Source: JAGNKE01 sp965230245 (lineage in GTDB: Bacteria > Pseudomonadota > Alphaproteobacteria > Micavibrionales > Micavibrionaceae). Taken from it: a stretch of 64,000 bases of DNA. The translations under genes were made by a program, and so were the position numbers. The stretch is taken from contig OZ246000.1 of NCBI GenBank assembly GCA_965230245.1, positions 558,001-622,000 of the forward strand, given 5' to 3'. Position 1 is the stretch's first letter. Each line of letters begins with the position of its first letter. A model generated the notes under the pieces. It saw nothing but the letters and a program-made list of their open reading frames with translations. It searched no databases and was not told the DNA's origin. Below, piece by piece: positions 43,329 to 52,394 of the stretch.

Positions 43329-44531
43329 TCAGCCGTTTTTGAGGTCTAAAACAATGCGTTTCAGCCCGTTTTGGCCTTGTCCTAGATCAACTGCTTGCAA
43401 GATTTTGCTATTTTTTCGCAGTGATATTTCCAAACGAACCGAACCGTTTTCCTCACTGACTCTGTAGTCTTTTGCAACGGACGCAAGATTAAAACGATGG
43501 GTCTTTTTTACTTCCCATGCGCTGGATGAAAAATTGATAACCAGCACCCTACGCCCGGTATCAATCTGCGCCTGATAAGTCGGGTCGCCATCGACCTCAA
43601 GAACAATACGCGTCTTGCCGGCATGCTCCCCGCTACGCAAATTGACAATAGAGGCACGCCCCGCCTGTGACATAGTCTGAAGCTTCAGCGTCTTCAGATT
43701 AACAGGCTTGAAATCGGTCTTCACTTTGGGGACGGGAATTTTGCCACTGACCTCCATACGCTCCGCAACAGGCTTTTGCTTCGGAACAACTGTTAGACGC
43801 TTATTCTCACCTCCGGCGGACGGCTGAATATCATTCAGCGCGATCATGGACTGGGCATTTGGACGCACAGGTTTACGCGAAGGAATAACCGTTTTAGTAG
43901 CGCTGTAAGATAATCCGGGTCTTGGCTTCGCATCGGGAACAACAACATTTTCCAACGTATCCGTTTGTGGTTCACTGCTTTCCAAGCCTAAAGATGCCAT
44001 AATGGAACGCACAGTCCCCTCTTCGTGCTTCGGCTTCTTTTCGGGGATTACATACCCTTCATATTTTTCCGGCGGACGCAAATTGGCACGCTCCTCATCA
44101 TGACCTCCGAGACCGAAGAGAGAAGCCAAAGACTTATCCTTCTTTGTATCTTTCTGGACTCTTAAAACCCTGAATGTTTTATCCTGCTCGCTATCCACGT
44201 CAGGATCAAATTTTGCTGAAAGTGAAGCCATCTTGGTGCGCCGCCCTGTATCAACATTAATACGCGCTTTCATGTGCTCGGCCGCCGGATCATACGCATC
44301 CTTCTGTTCAACGAGATTCCAATTCCCGTCGGCATCAAGAAGCGCTTCGGTCGGAATTTCCCGCTGATCAAGAATATCATTGATTTCCGCCACCATTTGC
44401 GTGTTCCCGATTGGCTCGCCGGCATATGGATCGGATGAGCCGGTTGTCTGACAACCGCCCAGAACAAAAACCACCAGTATTGAAAAATACAAAGTACGGC
44501 AGGAAAACGCAGTGTACGAATAAAAGGGCAT
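43329..44531 (-). CDS. Lipoprotein with C-terminal AMIN-like domain
   Basis: A 400-aa lipoprotein: lipobox LGGC at about residues 24-27. Residues 30-290 are hydrophilic, repeatedly Pro/Lys-rich (VIPEKKPK, VVPDAKPRPG, VIPSRKPVRP, VVPKQKPV), and probably disordered. The last 105 residues form a beta-rich domain (SGEHAGKTRIVLEVDGDP, RRVLVINFSSSAW) like AMIN domains, which target envelope proteins to peptidoglycan or secretins. It is a separate unit preceding the EF-hand operon. AMIN assignment is by pattern only. Confidence 0.6.
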   Translation of the reverse strand: MPFYSYTAFSCRTLYFSILVVFVLGGCQTTGSSDPYAGEPIGNTQMVAEINDILDQREIPTEALLDADGNWNLVEQKDAYDPAAEHMKARINVDTGRRTKMASLSAKFDPDVDSEQDKTFRVLRVQKDTKKDKSLASLFGLGGHDEERANLRPPEKYEGYVIPEKKPKHEEGTVRSIMASLGLESSEPQTDTLENVVVPDAKPRPGLSYSATKTVIPSRKPVRPNAQSMIALNDIQPSAGGENKRLTVVPKQKPVAERMEVSGKIPVPKVKTDFKPVNLKTLKLQTMSQAGRASIVNLRSGEHAGKTRIVLEVDGDPTYQAQIDTGRRVLVINFSSSAWEVKKTHRFNLASVAKDYRVSEENGSVRLEISLRKNSKILQAVDLGQGQNGLKRIVLDLKNG

Positions 44532-44711
44532 GGCAGCCTAAAATTTAACTCGACTTAAGTATAAAAGAGTAAGTAGACCATCGGACACGGTCAACGAAAC
44601 TTGGAAAAGGCAGCTTCATTATCCACATTATCATAAACAAAAATTATGAAAAAAGAATTGATCAAATAAAACCGTTTTTCTTTTGGATAGAGCAATTATA
44701 CTCTTCACCAT

Positions 44712-45311
44712 ATGAAAGAAGACAAACCTAAACAGACCCGCTCGCCCACAAAAAGCAGCAGTATATCCCGATGTCTCCTCGGAGCCGCGGAGTTCGGCTG
44801 CTTTCTGAAACAGGCAACGAACCGCTATACCAACAGTAAATCAGACGCGATTTTTTCATTCTGGGTGGTCGGCGCATCCCTTGTTTTCGATATTCTGTTT
44901 TTGCTCTCTATTCAGGAAAACAATGAAAGTCTCAAGGATTGGGGCATAGATCAGATCATTATTTTTGACACAATTCGTGTGACCTTTGTCCTGTCCATGA
45001 ATTTGCTCTTCACTTACACATTGTGCAAAATTCATCGAAAAACGGAAAACTTCTGGAAATTCCTGACAGCCTATAACTGGCTCTCGAGCTTTTTCATCAT
45101 CCTATACAGCCCTCTGCTCATTATGCTGGCACTGGGAATTCACACGACGGCAGACATGGCCAACCTTCTGATCCTGACATGGATATACAGCTATTCGGTC
45201 ATCGCCTTCTTAATTCGCCATACCTTGCAAATCAGTATGCCGATGGCGGTCTATCTGGCCTTTATTTTCTTTACGATGGAATATCTGAGCTCTTCGATAC
45301 TTCTTGGCTGA
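44712..45311 (+). CDS. Multi-pass membrane protein of unknown function
   Basis: A 199-aa protein with a polar, Ser/Lys-rich N-terminus (about 40 residues) and about five hydrophobic segments (about 47-70, 85-108, 118-143, 150-165, 175-198). The pattern resembles YIP1-like proteins but no motif confirms it. Its 3' end overlaps the 3' end of the convergent WecA-like gene by 41 nt. Confidence 0.65.
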   Translation: MKEDKPKQTRSPTKSSSISRCLLGAAEFGCFLKQATNRYTNSKSDAIFSFWVVGASLVFDILFLLSIQENNESLKDWGIDQIIIFDTIRVTFVLSMNLLFTYTLCKIHRKTENFWKFLTAYNWLSSFFIILYSPLLIMLALGIHTTADMANLLILTWIYSYSVIAFLIRHTLQISMPMAVYLAFIFFTMEYLSSSILLG

Positions 45312-46398
45312 TCATGCCGCTACCGCTTTGCCTTATTTTGCGAAAAAAACGCACATAGCGTTGCGGTTTTTCGGATATGGCCATATGCCCGAGAATGCAT
45401 AGGATCCACAGATAGGAAAGGATGGGATCTGGAAGCTCAAAATAATGTCCCGCCAAACCGATACCCGACATCGCTGCTACAATCAAAAGAATGACAGATG
45501 TCGTTTGCCCCGGCGTAAACCCGGCATCCAGCAAATGATGATGCAAATGCCCGCGATCAGGGGAAAACGGGTGACGCCCTTCCCGCACACGGCGATAAAA
45601 CTGCGCACATTCGTCAAAGACCGGAAGCCCGATAATCCACGCGACTGTTATGGGCGCAACGACGGGCGCTTCCCAAAACGCCATCTTCACCGCAAACCAC
45701 CCCACGATCAGACCGGCGCACATACTGCCCGCATCACCGAGGAAAACTGACGCTCTTTTTCGCAAAGGCGAACGCATATTGTAAAAAAGAAAACCGGCCA
45801 GCGCCGCCAAAAAAATCAACATCACCGGAACAAGAAAAACCTGCCCCGTCAGGAATGACGCAAACACAAAAAAGCAGAACATGACAAAGGTAATACCGCC
45901 CGCAAGCCCGTCAACACCATCAATCAAGTTCAGTCCGTTAATGAAAAGCACCATAGCAATGATAGAAAACGGAATGGAAAACACATCCATCCAGATATCA
46001 CCGAACCCAAACAAATTCCCCAGCGTCTGAACATAAGCGCCGCCAAAGATAACCACGATCACAGACGCCAGAATTTGCGCACCGAATTTAACCCAATAGC
46101 TTAAATGATGCCTGTCATCAACGAACCCTGCCGCCAGCAAAATCGAAAGAGCAATATATAAAGCTGCATCTTGCGGCCCGTTCGCTCCCGATAACAAAGA
46201 AAGAAAAATAAATACGGGGAAAATCAGAATGCCACCGATCGGAGGTACACCAATATCATGCGTCTTGCGTCCACCGGGTTTATCAACAAATCCGATATGC
46301 ACCGCCCAGCGAATTCCCAGAGGAATCAGAGCAACAACGGCGACAAAAGCGATTGCTGCGAAATATAACGCGTTTGCAATGTCCGGGCTGATTGACAT
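45271..46398 (-). CDS. WecA/MraY-family polyprenyl-phosphate glycosyl-1-phosphate transferase
   Basis: Integral membrane enzyme (375 aa, about 10-11 segments) that transfers a sugar-1-phosphate to undecaprenyl phosphate to start O-antigen, capsule or similar glycan synthesis. Family signatures are DKPGGRKTHDIGVPPIGG near the N-terminus, NGLNLIDGVDGLAGG (Asp-rich catalytic loop), FLGDAGSM and DRGHLHHHLLDAGF (the HIHH-like motif). WecA-type is favoured over MraY by the last motif. The sugar is unknown. The Gmd/Fcl/epimerase operon at 54-60 kb may supply later sugars of the same glycan. Confidence 0.9.
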   Translation of the reverse strand: MSISPDIANALYFAAIAFVAVVALIPLGIRWAVHIGFVDKPGGRKTHDIGVPPIGGILIFPVFIFLSLLSGANGPQDAALYIALSILLAAGFVDDRHHLSYWVKFGAQILASVIVVIFGGAYVQTLGNLFGFGDIWMDVFSIPFSIIAMVLFINGLNLIDGVDGLAGGITFVMFCFFVFASFLTGQVFLVPVMLIFLAALAGFLFYNMRSPLRKRASVFLGDAGSMCAGLIVGWFAVKMAFWEAPVVAPITVAWIIGLPVFDECAQFYRRVREGRHPFSPDRGHLHHHLLDAGFTPGQTTSVILLIVAAMSGIGLAGHYFELPDPILSYLWILCILGHMAISEKPQRYVRFFRKIRQSGSGMISQEVSKSSDIPS

Positions 46399-46503
46399 GG
46401 TTTTTGACGCAAAATTGTTCGAACATGAATATCTTCACCCAAGCCTACCCTGAGTGCGGCTCGTTTTAAACCATAGTGTCAGATTAATCCAGAAAAGAAA
46501 TTA

Positions 46504-46665
46504 TTAGAACAGACCTATAAAGCCTTCATAAAGCGCGACAACGTCACTGCCGAGCAAATAAACCGTTGCAGCGATAGCGATGGAAACGCCTCCGGCAATC
46601 AAACTGTATTCTATAGCGGTCGCACCGCTATCATCTTGTAAATATTTATTAAATAATGCGCGCAT
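46504..46665 (-). CDS. Second Flp family pilin, orphan
   Basis: A 53-aa Flp pilin with leader MRALFNKYLQDDSG and cleavage motif G|ATAIEYSLIAGG followed by a hydrophobic helix. The frame opens at a TTG at 46695, but the ATG at 46665 gives the standard short leader. It lies 36 kb from the tad locus, with no assembly genes around it, and has a poorer ribosome-binding site than flp at 10056. It is presumably assembled by the same machine as an alternative or minor pilin. Confidence 0.9.
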   Translation of the reverse strand: MRALFNKYLQDDSGATAIEYSLIAGGVSIAIAATVYLLGSDVVALYEGFIGLF

Positions 46666-46768
46666 AATAAAACCCGTATTAAAAAAACCAATCAAGCCCA
46701 GCTATCATTATCGCTTGAATTGTTAAGGAAATCGTAAAAAAGCGGCAAATTTGAGCACTGAAAAGGAA

Positions 46769-47800
46769 TTAAAACCTACTCGGGGAAAGCGCTCGAAGCA
46801 GGTCACCCTCAGAATCAATATCCTCATGACCTTGAATAAGACCACTTAAAACCCGTGCTGAGCGCAAACTGCTCAATATTCCGTGTGACCCGTGCGCGGT
46901 TGAAACATAAATACGATCATCCACCTGCCCCACAACAGGAAAATGATCTTGAGACGTCGTCCTGACCGCAGCCCGATGACCCATAACTTCATACGCCCCC
47001 GCAAGCGAAGGCACGTTAGAACACAGCTTCCCGATATTATCCTGATCGTCTTCTTCAAGTATCTCGGAATGATCCAACCACCGCTGAAACGTGGAACCAA
47101 GACAATGAACGCCGCCTTTAGACGGCGCAACATAGCCGCCATACCCGATTGTGCAGGAAAGACGCGAAGAGTTTTCACTTTGCCCGATATAACTCACCTG
47201 CCCGCGCACCGCCCGTAACGGTAAATCTTTCGTCTCCTCAAACCTCAGAACACCCATCCCGCAAGCAAGCACAACCGCATCCGCTTTGATATCGCTTAAA
47301 TTCTCGACCGCCGTATTCAAATGTACTTCAACATCTTGCGCATAAACCTCGCAAAGCTTACGCGGACAAACCGTTCCAGAACGCGGCAAATAAAGCGCCT
47401 CTCTATCAATCCGAACACCCGCAATCTCCGACGCTTCCTGCGCCGAAACCATGCGCATATCATCCGCGCCCCAGTTCCAACTCTCGACCGTTTTCGGAAA
47501 CCGCCGCGCCTTCTTCTCGTCATTGACCAGATGCAAAGCCCCGCAAGGTGTCCAGTCAATGTGATCTCCCAATGTCTCAAACACTTTTAGCGCCTCAAAA
47601 AACGCCGAAGAATAAAACGCCTGAACCGCCCCCGCATCAGCTGTAAACCTCGGATTATAAAGCCCGACCTCATTCCCAGACGCACCACTCGCCAATGTAT
47701 CAGCGGCCTCATAAATCACAGGCTCCCAGCCCTGCCGCCTGAACACATATGCACACGCTGTACCCGCCAATCCTCCGCCGATAATTGCAATTCGCATCAT
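46769..47800 (-). CDS. mnmC: MnmC-type FAD-dependent oxidoreductase (cmnm5U oxidase domain)
   Basis: A 343-aa FAD-dependent DAO-family enzyme that corresponds to the C-terminal half of E. coli MnmC, which removes the carboxymethyl group from cmnm5(s2)U34 of tRNA. The FAD motif MRIAIIGGGLAGTACAYVFRR starts at residue 2; GASGNEVGLYNPRF and a C-terminal GSHGILSSLRSARVL follow. Its start overlaps the mnmD stop by 4 nt (ATGA), in a different frame. The pair encodes as two proteins what E. coli makes as one. Confidence 0.88.
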   Translation of the reverse strand: MMRIAIIGGGLAGTACAYVFRRQGWEPVIYEAADTLASGASGNEVGLYNPRFTADAGAVQAFYSSAFFEALKVFETLGDHIDWTPCGALHLVNDEKKARRFPKTVESWNWGADDMRMVSAQEASEIAGVRIDREALYLPRSGTVCPRKLCEVYAQDVEVHLNTAVENLSDIKADAVVLACGMGVLRFEETKDLPLRAVRGQVSYIGQSENSSRLSCTIGYGGYVAPSKGGVHCLGSTFQRWLDHSEILEEDDQDNIGKLCSNVPSLAGAYEVMGHRAAVRTTSQDHFPVVGQVDDRIYVSTAHGSHGILSSLRSARVLSGLIQGHEDIDSEGDLLRALSPSRF

Positions 47801-48534
47801 GCCCCTCCGTCTTTAGGATCATAAATCCCGACAAGCATCTCGCGCTTGCGCCCGAACCCTTTGACCTTGCGGACATCAAACCCCGCGCCCTGCAAGGCTC
47901 GCTTCACAAACCCCGCCGCCGTGAACGTTGCAAAACTCGTGCATCCCGCAGCAGCCGTGCGCTCCATAGTCTCAAAAACCGCATCCGTCCACATCTCAGG
48001 ATTGCTCGACGGTTTGAACCCGTCAAGAAACCACGCATCCACGGGCATATCCCATACCGGCAACACATCATTCGCATCCCCGATAGATAGGCGCAAGCGA
48101 ACATCCTCCGCCATATCGATAACAATCTCCCCACCGTCTTCGAACGCATAGTTTTTAAAATATACGGAAAAAATATCCGGAAAATCATCCGCCCATACAG
48201 ACAAAACTTCCTTTATATATTCAGAAGTTAAGGGATACTTCTCAACTGAAATAAATTCTAGACGTTTCAGATTGTTTTTAGGTTTAAGGTCATTCCAGAG
48301 CTGCCACGCCGCCAGAAAATTCAACCCCGTCCCGAACCCTGTCTCCGCAATCACAAAATTCTTATCACCGCTCGCGGTCTCGCCTGCCCCACTCCATCGC
48401 TCCGAAAGTGTATTACCGTCCATAAAAACATGCCGCGTTTCCGCAAGCCCGTCCTCCACGGAAAAATAAACATCATCAAACTGCTGAGACCTTGGCACGC
48501 CGTCCATTTTGCTCCATAGTCCTTTATTGTCCAT
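47797..48534 (-). CDS. mnmD: tRNA (mnm5s2U34) methyltransferase MnmD
   Basis: A 245-aa SAM-dependent methyltransferase that corresponds to the N-terminal half of E. coli MnmC and methylates nm5U34 to mnm5U34. Features are FVIAETGFGTGLNFLAAWQL (SAM-binding motif I), DAWFLDGFKPSSNPEMW (catalytic region) and GFGRKREMLVGIYD at the C-terminus, which is the normal domain end, so the protein is complete. It is divergent from dcp with only 36 bp between starts. Confidence 0.92.
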   Translation of the reverse strand: MDNKGLWSKMDGVPRSQQFDDVYFSVEDGLAETRHVFMDGNTLSERWSGAGETASGDKNFVIAETGFGTGLNFLAAWQLWNDLKPKNNLKRLEFISVEKYPLTSEYIKEVLSVWADDFPDIFSVYFKNYAFEDGGEIVIDMAEDVRLRLSIGDANDVLPVWDMPVDAWFLDGFKPSSNPEMWTDAVFETMERTAAAGCTSFATFTAAGFVKRALQGAGFDVRKVKGFGRKREMLVGIYDPKDGGA

Positions 48535-48570
48535 ACGAATTATAAGCGTTACTACAAGGAGAGTTATAGG

Positions 48571-50625
48571 ATGTCATCCAATCCGCTTCTAGAAAAATCC
48601 GACCTGCCCAACTATGCCCCGCCGTTTGACAAGATCAAGGTCGAGCATTACATGCCCGCCGTGCAGGCCGCCATCGAAGAAGCCCGCGCAAACATCCATA
48701 AAATCCGCGACAACGAAGAAGAACCAACCTTCGAAAACACCCTTGAGGCCATGGAATCCGCATCCGAAATGCTCGGACAGGCCACATCCGTTTTCTATAA
48801 CCAGCTCTCGGCTATGGGCGGCGACGAGCTACACGCCCTCGCAACCGAAATCGGCCCGATCAGCGCAAAATTCTCCAATGACATCATGCTGGATGAAAAA
48901 CTCTTCGCCCGTATCAAAACGCTGCACGATAAAATTGACGACCTCGACCTGACACCCGAACAGCACACACTTCTGGATGATACCTATAAAGGCTTCGTCC
49001 GCAGCGGCGCACTCCTCGACGAGGACAAGAAAACACGCCTGCGCGAAATCAGCGAGAAACTCTCGACCCTCAGCCCCGCCTTCATGCAAAACACCGTCAA
49101 ATCCGCAGAAGCCTTCGAATTGGTAATCGAGAACGAAAAAGACCTCGCCGGCCTGCCCCAATCCGCCATCGACAGCGCCGCCCACGCCGCCGAAGAACGC
49201 GACCATGACGGCAAATGGGTCTTCACACTGGATTACCCCAGCTTCGGCCCCTTCCTGCAATACGCCGACAACCGCGAGCTACGCGAGAAAATTTGGCGCG
49301 CATTCGGCTCCCGCGCATGGAACGACGACTTTGATAACACGAACAACATCCTCGACATCGTAAAGCTCAAGGACGAACGCGCAAAACTTCTCGGCTATGA
49401 CACCCACGCCCATTTCGTTCTGGAAGAACGCATGGCGAAATCCCCCGAGCAAGTCATAGAATTTCTCGAAAAGCTTAAAGCCGCCTACAAACCCGCCGCA
49501 ATCAAAGACCTCGAAATGCTGAAAGACTTCGCGGAAAAGGAAAACGGCCTGGATGAGTTGATGCCTTGGGACATCGGCTATTACGCCGAAAAACTCAAAC
49601 AGAAACTCTTCTACTTCACCTCCGAAGATTTTCGCCCCTATTACCAACTTGATAAGGTGCTGGACGGCTGCTTCAACCATTTCAGCAAACTCTTCGGCAT
49701 CCGCTTCGCCGGAACGGAGGAATACCCCGTCTGGCATCCGGATGTAAAAGCTTACAATGTTTACAATAAAGATGACGACAGCTTCGTCGGCACCTTCTTC
49801 GCCGATTTCCACCCGCGCAAGGGCAAAAATCAGGGCGCATGGATGACCAATTACCGCGACCAAGGCCTCTTCAACGGCAAGATCGAACGCCCCGTCATCG
49901 CCATCGTCTGTAACTTCACCAAACCGACAAAGGACAAACCCTCGCTGCTCACCCACGGCGAAGTCACAACGCTCTATCACGAAATGGGACACGCCATTCA
50001 CGGCCTGCTCTCCGATGTCACCTACCGCTCCCTCGCGGGAACATCCGTAAGGTGGGATTTCGTCGAACTCCCCTCCCAGCTTCAGGAAAACTGGTGCTAC
50101 GAAAAGGAAGTCCTCGACAGCTTCGCCGAACATTATGAAACAGGCGAGAAAATCCCCGCCGAACTGGTGCAGAAACTGGTGGACGCGCAGCACTTCATGG
50201 TCGGCTGGGCCGGATTGCGCCAGGTCGGCCTTGGCACACTCGACATGGCGTGGCACACCGCCGATCCGTCCAAAATCACCGACGTCGCCGCGTTCGAGGA
50301 CGAAGCCGTGAAGGACACCGCCCTCTTCCCGCGCCTTGCGGGGCCGACCTCCTGCGCCTTCGGGCATATTTTCGCGGGCGGCTACAGCGCGGGCTACTAC
50401 AGTTATAAATGGGCCGAAGTCCTCGACGCCGACACGTTCGAGCTGTTCAAGGAAAAGGGGTTATACGATGCCGACTCCGCCCGCGCCTACCGCGAGGAAA
50501 TACTGGCAAAGGGCGGCAGCGAAGACCCGTCGATATTGTACCGCCGCTTCCGCGGCCGCGACGCCGACACAAACGCCCTCCTGCGCCGCGAAGGATTACT
50601 GGAGGATGACAAGAAAGCGGCTTAG
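48571..50625 (+). CDS. dcp: Peptidyl-dipeptidase Dcp (M3 metallopeptidase)
   Basis: A 684-aa zinc peptidase removing C-terminal dipeptides. The active site TLYHEMGHAIHGL (HExxH starting at residue 470) is followed by the family's third ligand region. The N-terminus NPLLEKSDLPNYAPPFDKI and TFENTLEAME segment match Dcp better than OpdA/PrlC. No signal peptide, so cytosolic. AAGGAG is placed well upstream. The gene uses many C/G-ending codons and is visibly more GC-rich than the small genes after it. Confidence 0.95.
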   Translation: MSSNPLLEKSDLPNYAPPFDKIKVEHYMPAVQAAIEEARANIHKIRDNEEEPTFENTLEAMESASEMLGQATSVFYNQLSAMGGDELHALATEIGPISAKFSNDIMLDEKLFARIKTLHDKIDDLDLTPEQHTLLDDTYKGFVRSGALLDEDKKTRLREISEKLSTLSPAFMQNTVKSAEAFELVIENEKDLAGLPQSAIDSAAHAAEERDHDGKWVFTLDYPSFGPFLQYADNRELREKIWRAFGSRAWNDDFDNTNNILDIVKLKDERAKLLGYDTHAHFVLEERMAKSPEQVIEFLEKLKAAYKPAAIKDLEMLKDFAEKENGLDELMPWDIGYYAEKLKQKLFYFTSEDFRPYYQLDKVLDGCFNHFSKLFGIRFAGTEEYPVWHPDVKAYNVYNKDDDSFVGTFFADFHPRKGKNQGAWMTNYRDQGLFNGKIERPVIAIVCNFTKPTKDKPSLLTHGEVTTLYHEMGHAIHGLLSDVTYRSLAGTSVRWDFVELPSQLQENWCYEKEVLDSFAEHYETGEKIPAELVQKLVDAQHFMVGWAGLRQVGLGTLDMAWHTADPSKITDVAAFEDEAVKDTALFPRLAGPTSCAFGHIFAGGYSAGYYSYKWAEVLDADTFELFKEKGLYDADSARAYREEILAKGGSEDPSILYRRFRGRDADTNALLRREGLLEDDKKAA

Positions 50626-50630
50626 GGATT

Positions 50631-51233
50631 ATGTTCAGGCCTTCAAAAATATTGTTATTGATAAGCTTGATACAGCTATCAGGCTGTTTTTTGGCTTGCC
50701 CGAAAACCTACTACACGACCTCTACAGCCGTTATAAAAAACGACCAAATCGTCTTTACCGACTTCTACAAAAATTTAAGCGACCCTAATGACTTTAAGTC
50801 AAAGGACTTGTTGATCACAGACCTTCAAATCACAGACTTCGATTGCGCCTCGGAAGCAGGATATGAAAACTGCCCGCCTTTATGGAACATATCAAGCCGT
50901 GATAAAAATTCGCCTGTAATGATAGGAAAAAGAAATAAATATAAAGAAATCAACTATATAACTTTACCCGAAAACATAACCTATGGCGTAACCATTGACG
51001 GAATGCAAACAATTTCGGCACCGAAAAAACTAAAAGAAGATACGATATATTTCGTAACAACACATCTTTACGGACAGCTATCACGCAATAAAATCGCATA
51101 CATAAACAACAACGGATCCTTCATATTGGAAAAACAAAACGGCGACATAGTCATCAGACGTCCTAATGAAAACGATTACGCCCTACGCCGTAAGGAAAAG
51201 AACATCGCACCCAATTTCATAAATGAAAACTAA
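50631..51233 (+). CDS. Putative lipoprotein of unknown function
   Basis: A 200-aa protein with a short signal sequence and lipobox LSGC (residues 16-19). The mature part is mainly beta-like and Asn/Lys-rich, with cysteines at DFDCASEAGYENCPP. It is not recognised. It starts 5 nt after dcp stops but is clearly more AT-rich than dcp, suggesting separate origin. The 10-mer GCTTAGGGAT precedes both this gene and the next one. Confidence 0.6.
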   Translation: MFRPSKILLLISLIQLSGCFLACPKTYYTTSTAVIKNDQIVFTDFYKNLSDPNDFKSKDLLITDLQITDFDCASEAGYENCPPLWNISSRDKNSPVMIGKRNKYKEINYITLPENITYGVTIDGMQTISAPKKLKEDTIYFVTTHLYGQLSRNKIAYINNNGSFILEKQNGDIVIRRPNENDYALRRKEKNIAPNFINEN

Positions 51234-51245
51234 GGCAGCTTAGGG

Positions 51246-51530
51246 ATGAAATGTTCAATAACAACAAAGCTCATAACCCTTTTTACCATGTTGCTTATGT
51301 GTGGCCTCAGCTTCGCGGGAGGTACCATTTTCGGAAAAAATTACGGATATAAAAACGCCCATGACCAAGGCTTTCTGAGTGGAAAAACCGACCTATTTAT
51401 GACAATCACCTCGGCAACAGGCTACAAAAAATCCGAAGGCACGGATTGCACCCACCTATCCGACCTGAAAGCCGATGCTTTGTATGTCTGCACAATCAAC
51501 GGAACTAAAACCATAGCGGTATCAGATTAA
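51246..51530 (+). CDS. Small membrane-anchored or secreted protein of unknown function
   Basis: A 94-aa protein with an N-terminal hydrophobic segment (LITLFTMLLMCGLSFAGG) acting as signal or anchor, then GTIFGKNYGYKNAHDQG and two cysteines (GTDCTHLSD and ALYVCTING) that could pair. Not recognised. It starts 12 nt after the preceding gene. The AGGG just before the ATG is too close for a ribosome-binding site; AAGG further up has better spacing. Confidence 0.5.
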   Translation: MKCSITTKLITLFTMLLMCGLSFAGGTIFGKNYGYKNAHDQGFLSGKTDLFMTITSATGYKKSEGTDCTHLSDLKADALYVCTINGTKTIAVSD

Positions 51531-51555
51531 AACGGCTCGGAGAAGTTTTAGAATA

Positions 51556-51795
51556 ATGAAAAAACACACACGCATTAAACCCGGCGATATCTACGAAGAC
51601 TGCCAATATCACCCTTGCCTGTGTATAGGGATTGACGATGAAACCGATGATATCGGCGTATGGGGCATCTCCCTGATTGACGGCTCATACCCCCGCTCTT
51701 GCAGCCTCGAACACTGCGGCGTTATCAAAATGACCCCCGAAGACGCATGGAAAAGAAAACGTGAAATACAAGATGGATCTTTCAAACCAGAGTAA
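51556..51795 (+). CDS. Small cytosolic protein of unknown function
   Basis: A 79-aa protein: TRIKPGDIYEDCQYHPCLCIGIDDETDDIG, with three Cys and one His near the N-terminus, then LIDGSYPRSCSLEHCGVIKMT with two more Cys. The PGDIYEDC start resembles short barrel-like proteins, and the Cys content hints at metal binding, but no family is recognised. It follows the preceding gene by 25 nt. Confidence 0.5.
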   Translation: MKKHTRIKPGDIYEDCQYHPCLCIGIDDETDDIGVWGISLIDGSYPRSCSLEHCGVIKMTPEDAWKRKREIQDGSFKPE

Positions 51796-51819
51796 CTAAA
51801 ACAACCGCCTCAGCGGGCT

Positions 51820-52329
51820 TCACTCTTCCCCATGCACCAGCTTGAGATCGCGGATATGTACCGCACCGATGCCGCCAACAACAAGATTAAGGGTCACACT
51901 GTCGGGAACTTCCCCCTCTTTAAGAAAAAAATACGCCTCAAACGTTTGCCATTCCGTGTGCTGCGGCATTAACGGAGTCTGAACAGCACGCGAAAAATAA
52001 GACCCTGCCTTCTCACCGGAAAAATGCACCCAGAGCTCAAGAAAACCCATCCCCGAAAAGCCGTCTTCCGCCTTCATCTGAGCAGAATATCTAAGGACTG
52101 TGTCCTCAAGCTTTTGCGCTCGCAAATCAACTTCGGCAAGACCAAACTGCGCCCCCCACCGCGTACCTGTTTCAACACGCAACGCACCGTCTCCACCTTG
52201 CGTGATAGAGGTCGCCACGGTTTCAGGGCTCAGATCCTCGTCCGTAAAAAGAACATCGTCCTGCGCCACCGCAGGCGCTCCGATAACAAAAGCAACACAG
52301 AATGCGAATAATCTTAAAGAATGTCTCAT
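51820..52329 (-). CDS. Secreted beta-sandwich protein of unknown function
   Basis: A 169-aa protein with a signal peptide (LFAFCVAFVIGAPAVAQ). The mature part alternates like a jelly-roll carbohydrate-binding module: LRVETGTRWGAQFGL, VLRYSAQMKAEDGFSG, WQTFEAYFFLKEG, VHIRDLKLVHGEE. CBM-like folds often show this strand order, but no ligand residues can be assigned. It converges on the small-gene cluster; a short CCGC/GCGG hairpin (about 51806-51817) lies between the two. Confidence 0.55.
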   Translation of the reverse strand: MRHSLRLFAFCVAFVIGAPAVAQDDVLFTDEDLSPETVATSITQGGDGALRVETGTRWGAQFGLAEVDLRAQKLEDTVLRYSAQMKAEDGFSGMGFLELWVHFSGEKAGSYFSRAVQTPLMPQHTEWQTFEAYFFLKEGEVPDSVTLNLVVGGIGAVHIRDLKLVHGEE

Positions 52330-52394
52330 GGTAAAATGCCCCTAATGAAGAAATAAAATCAGTCTAGGGCGAGAGACACAGAAAAGCCAGCGCA

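Noticed and set aside
46769..48534. Frameshifted MnmC pseudogene
   Set aside because: Both parts have complete domain ends and a normal ATGA overlap, so two intact genes are more likely than a broken fusion.
49279..50367. Long open frame (362 codons) on the minus strand opposite dcp
   Set aside because: It is antisense to a well-conserved metallopeptidase in a GC-rich gene, has no ribosome-binding site, and its composition matches a shadow frame.
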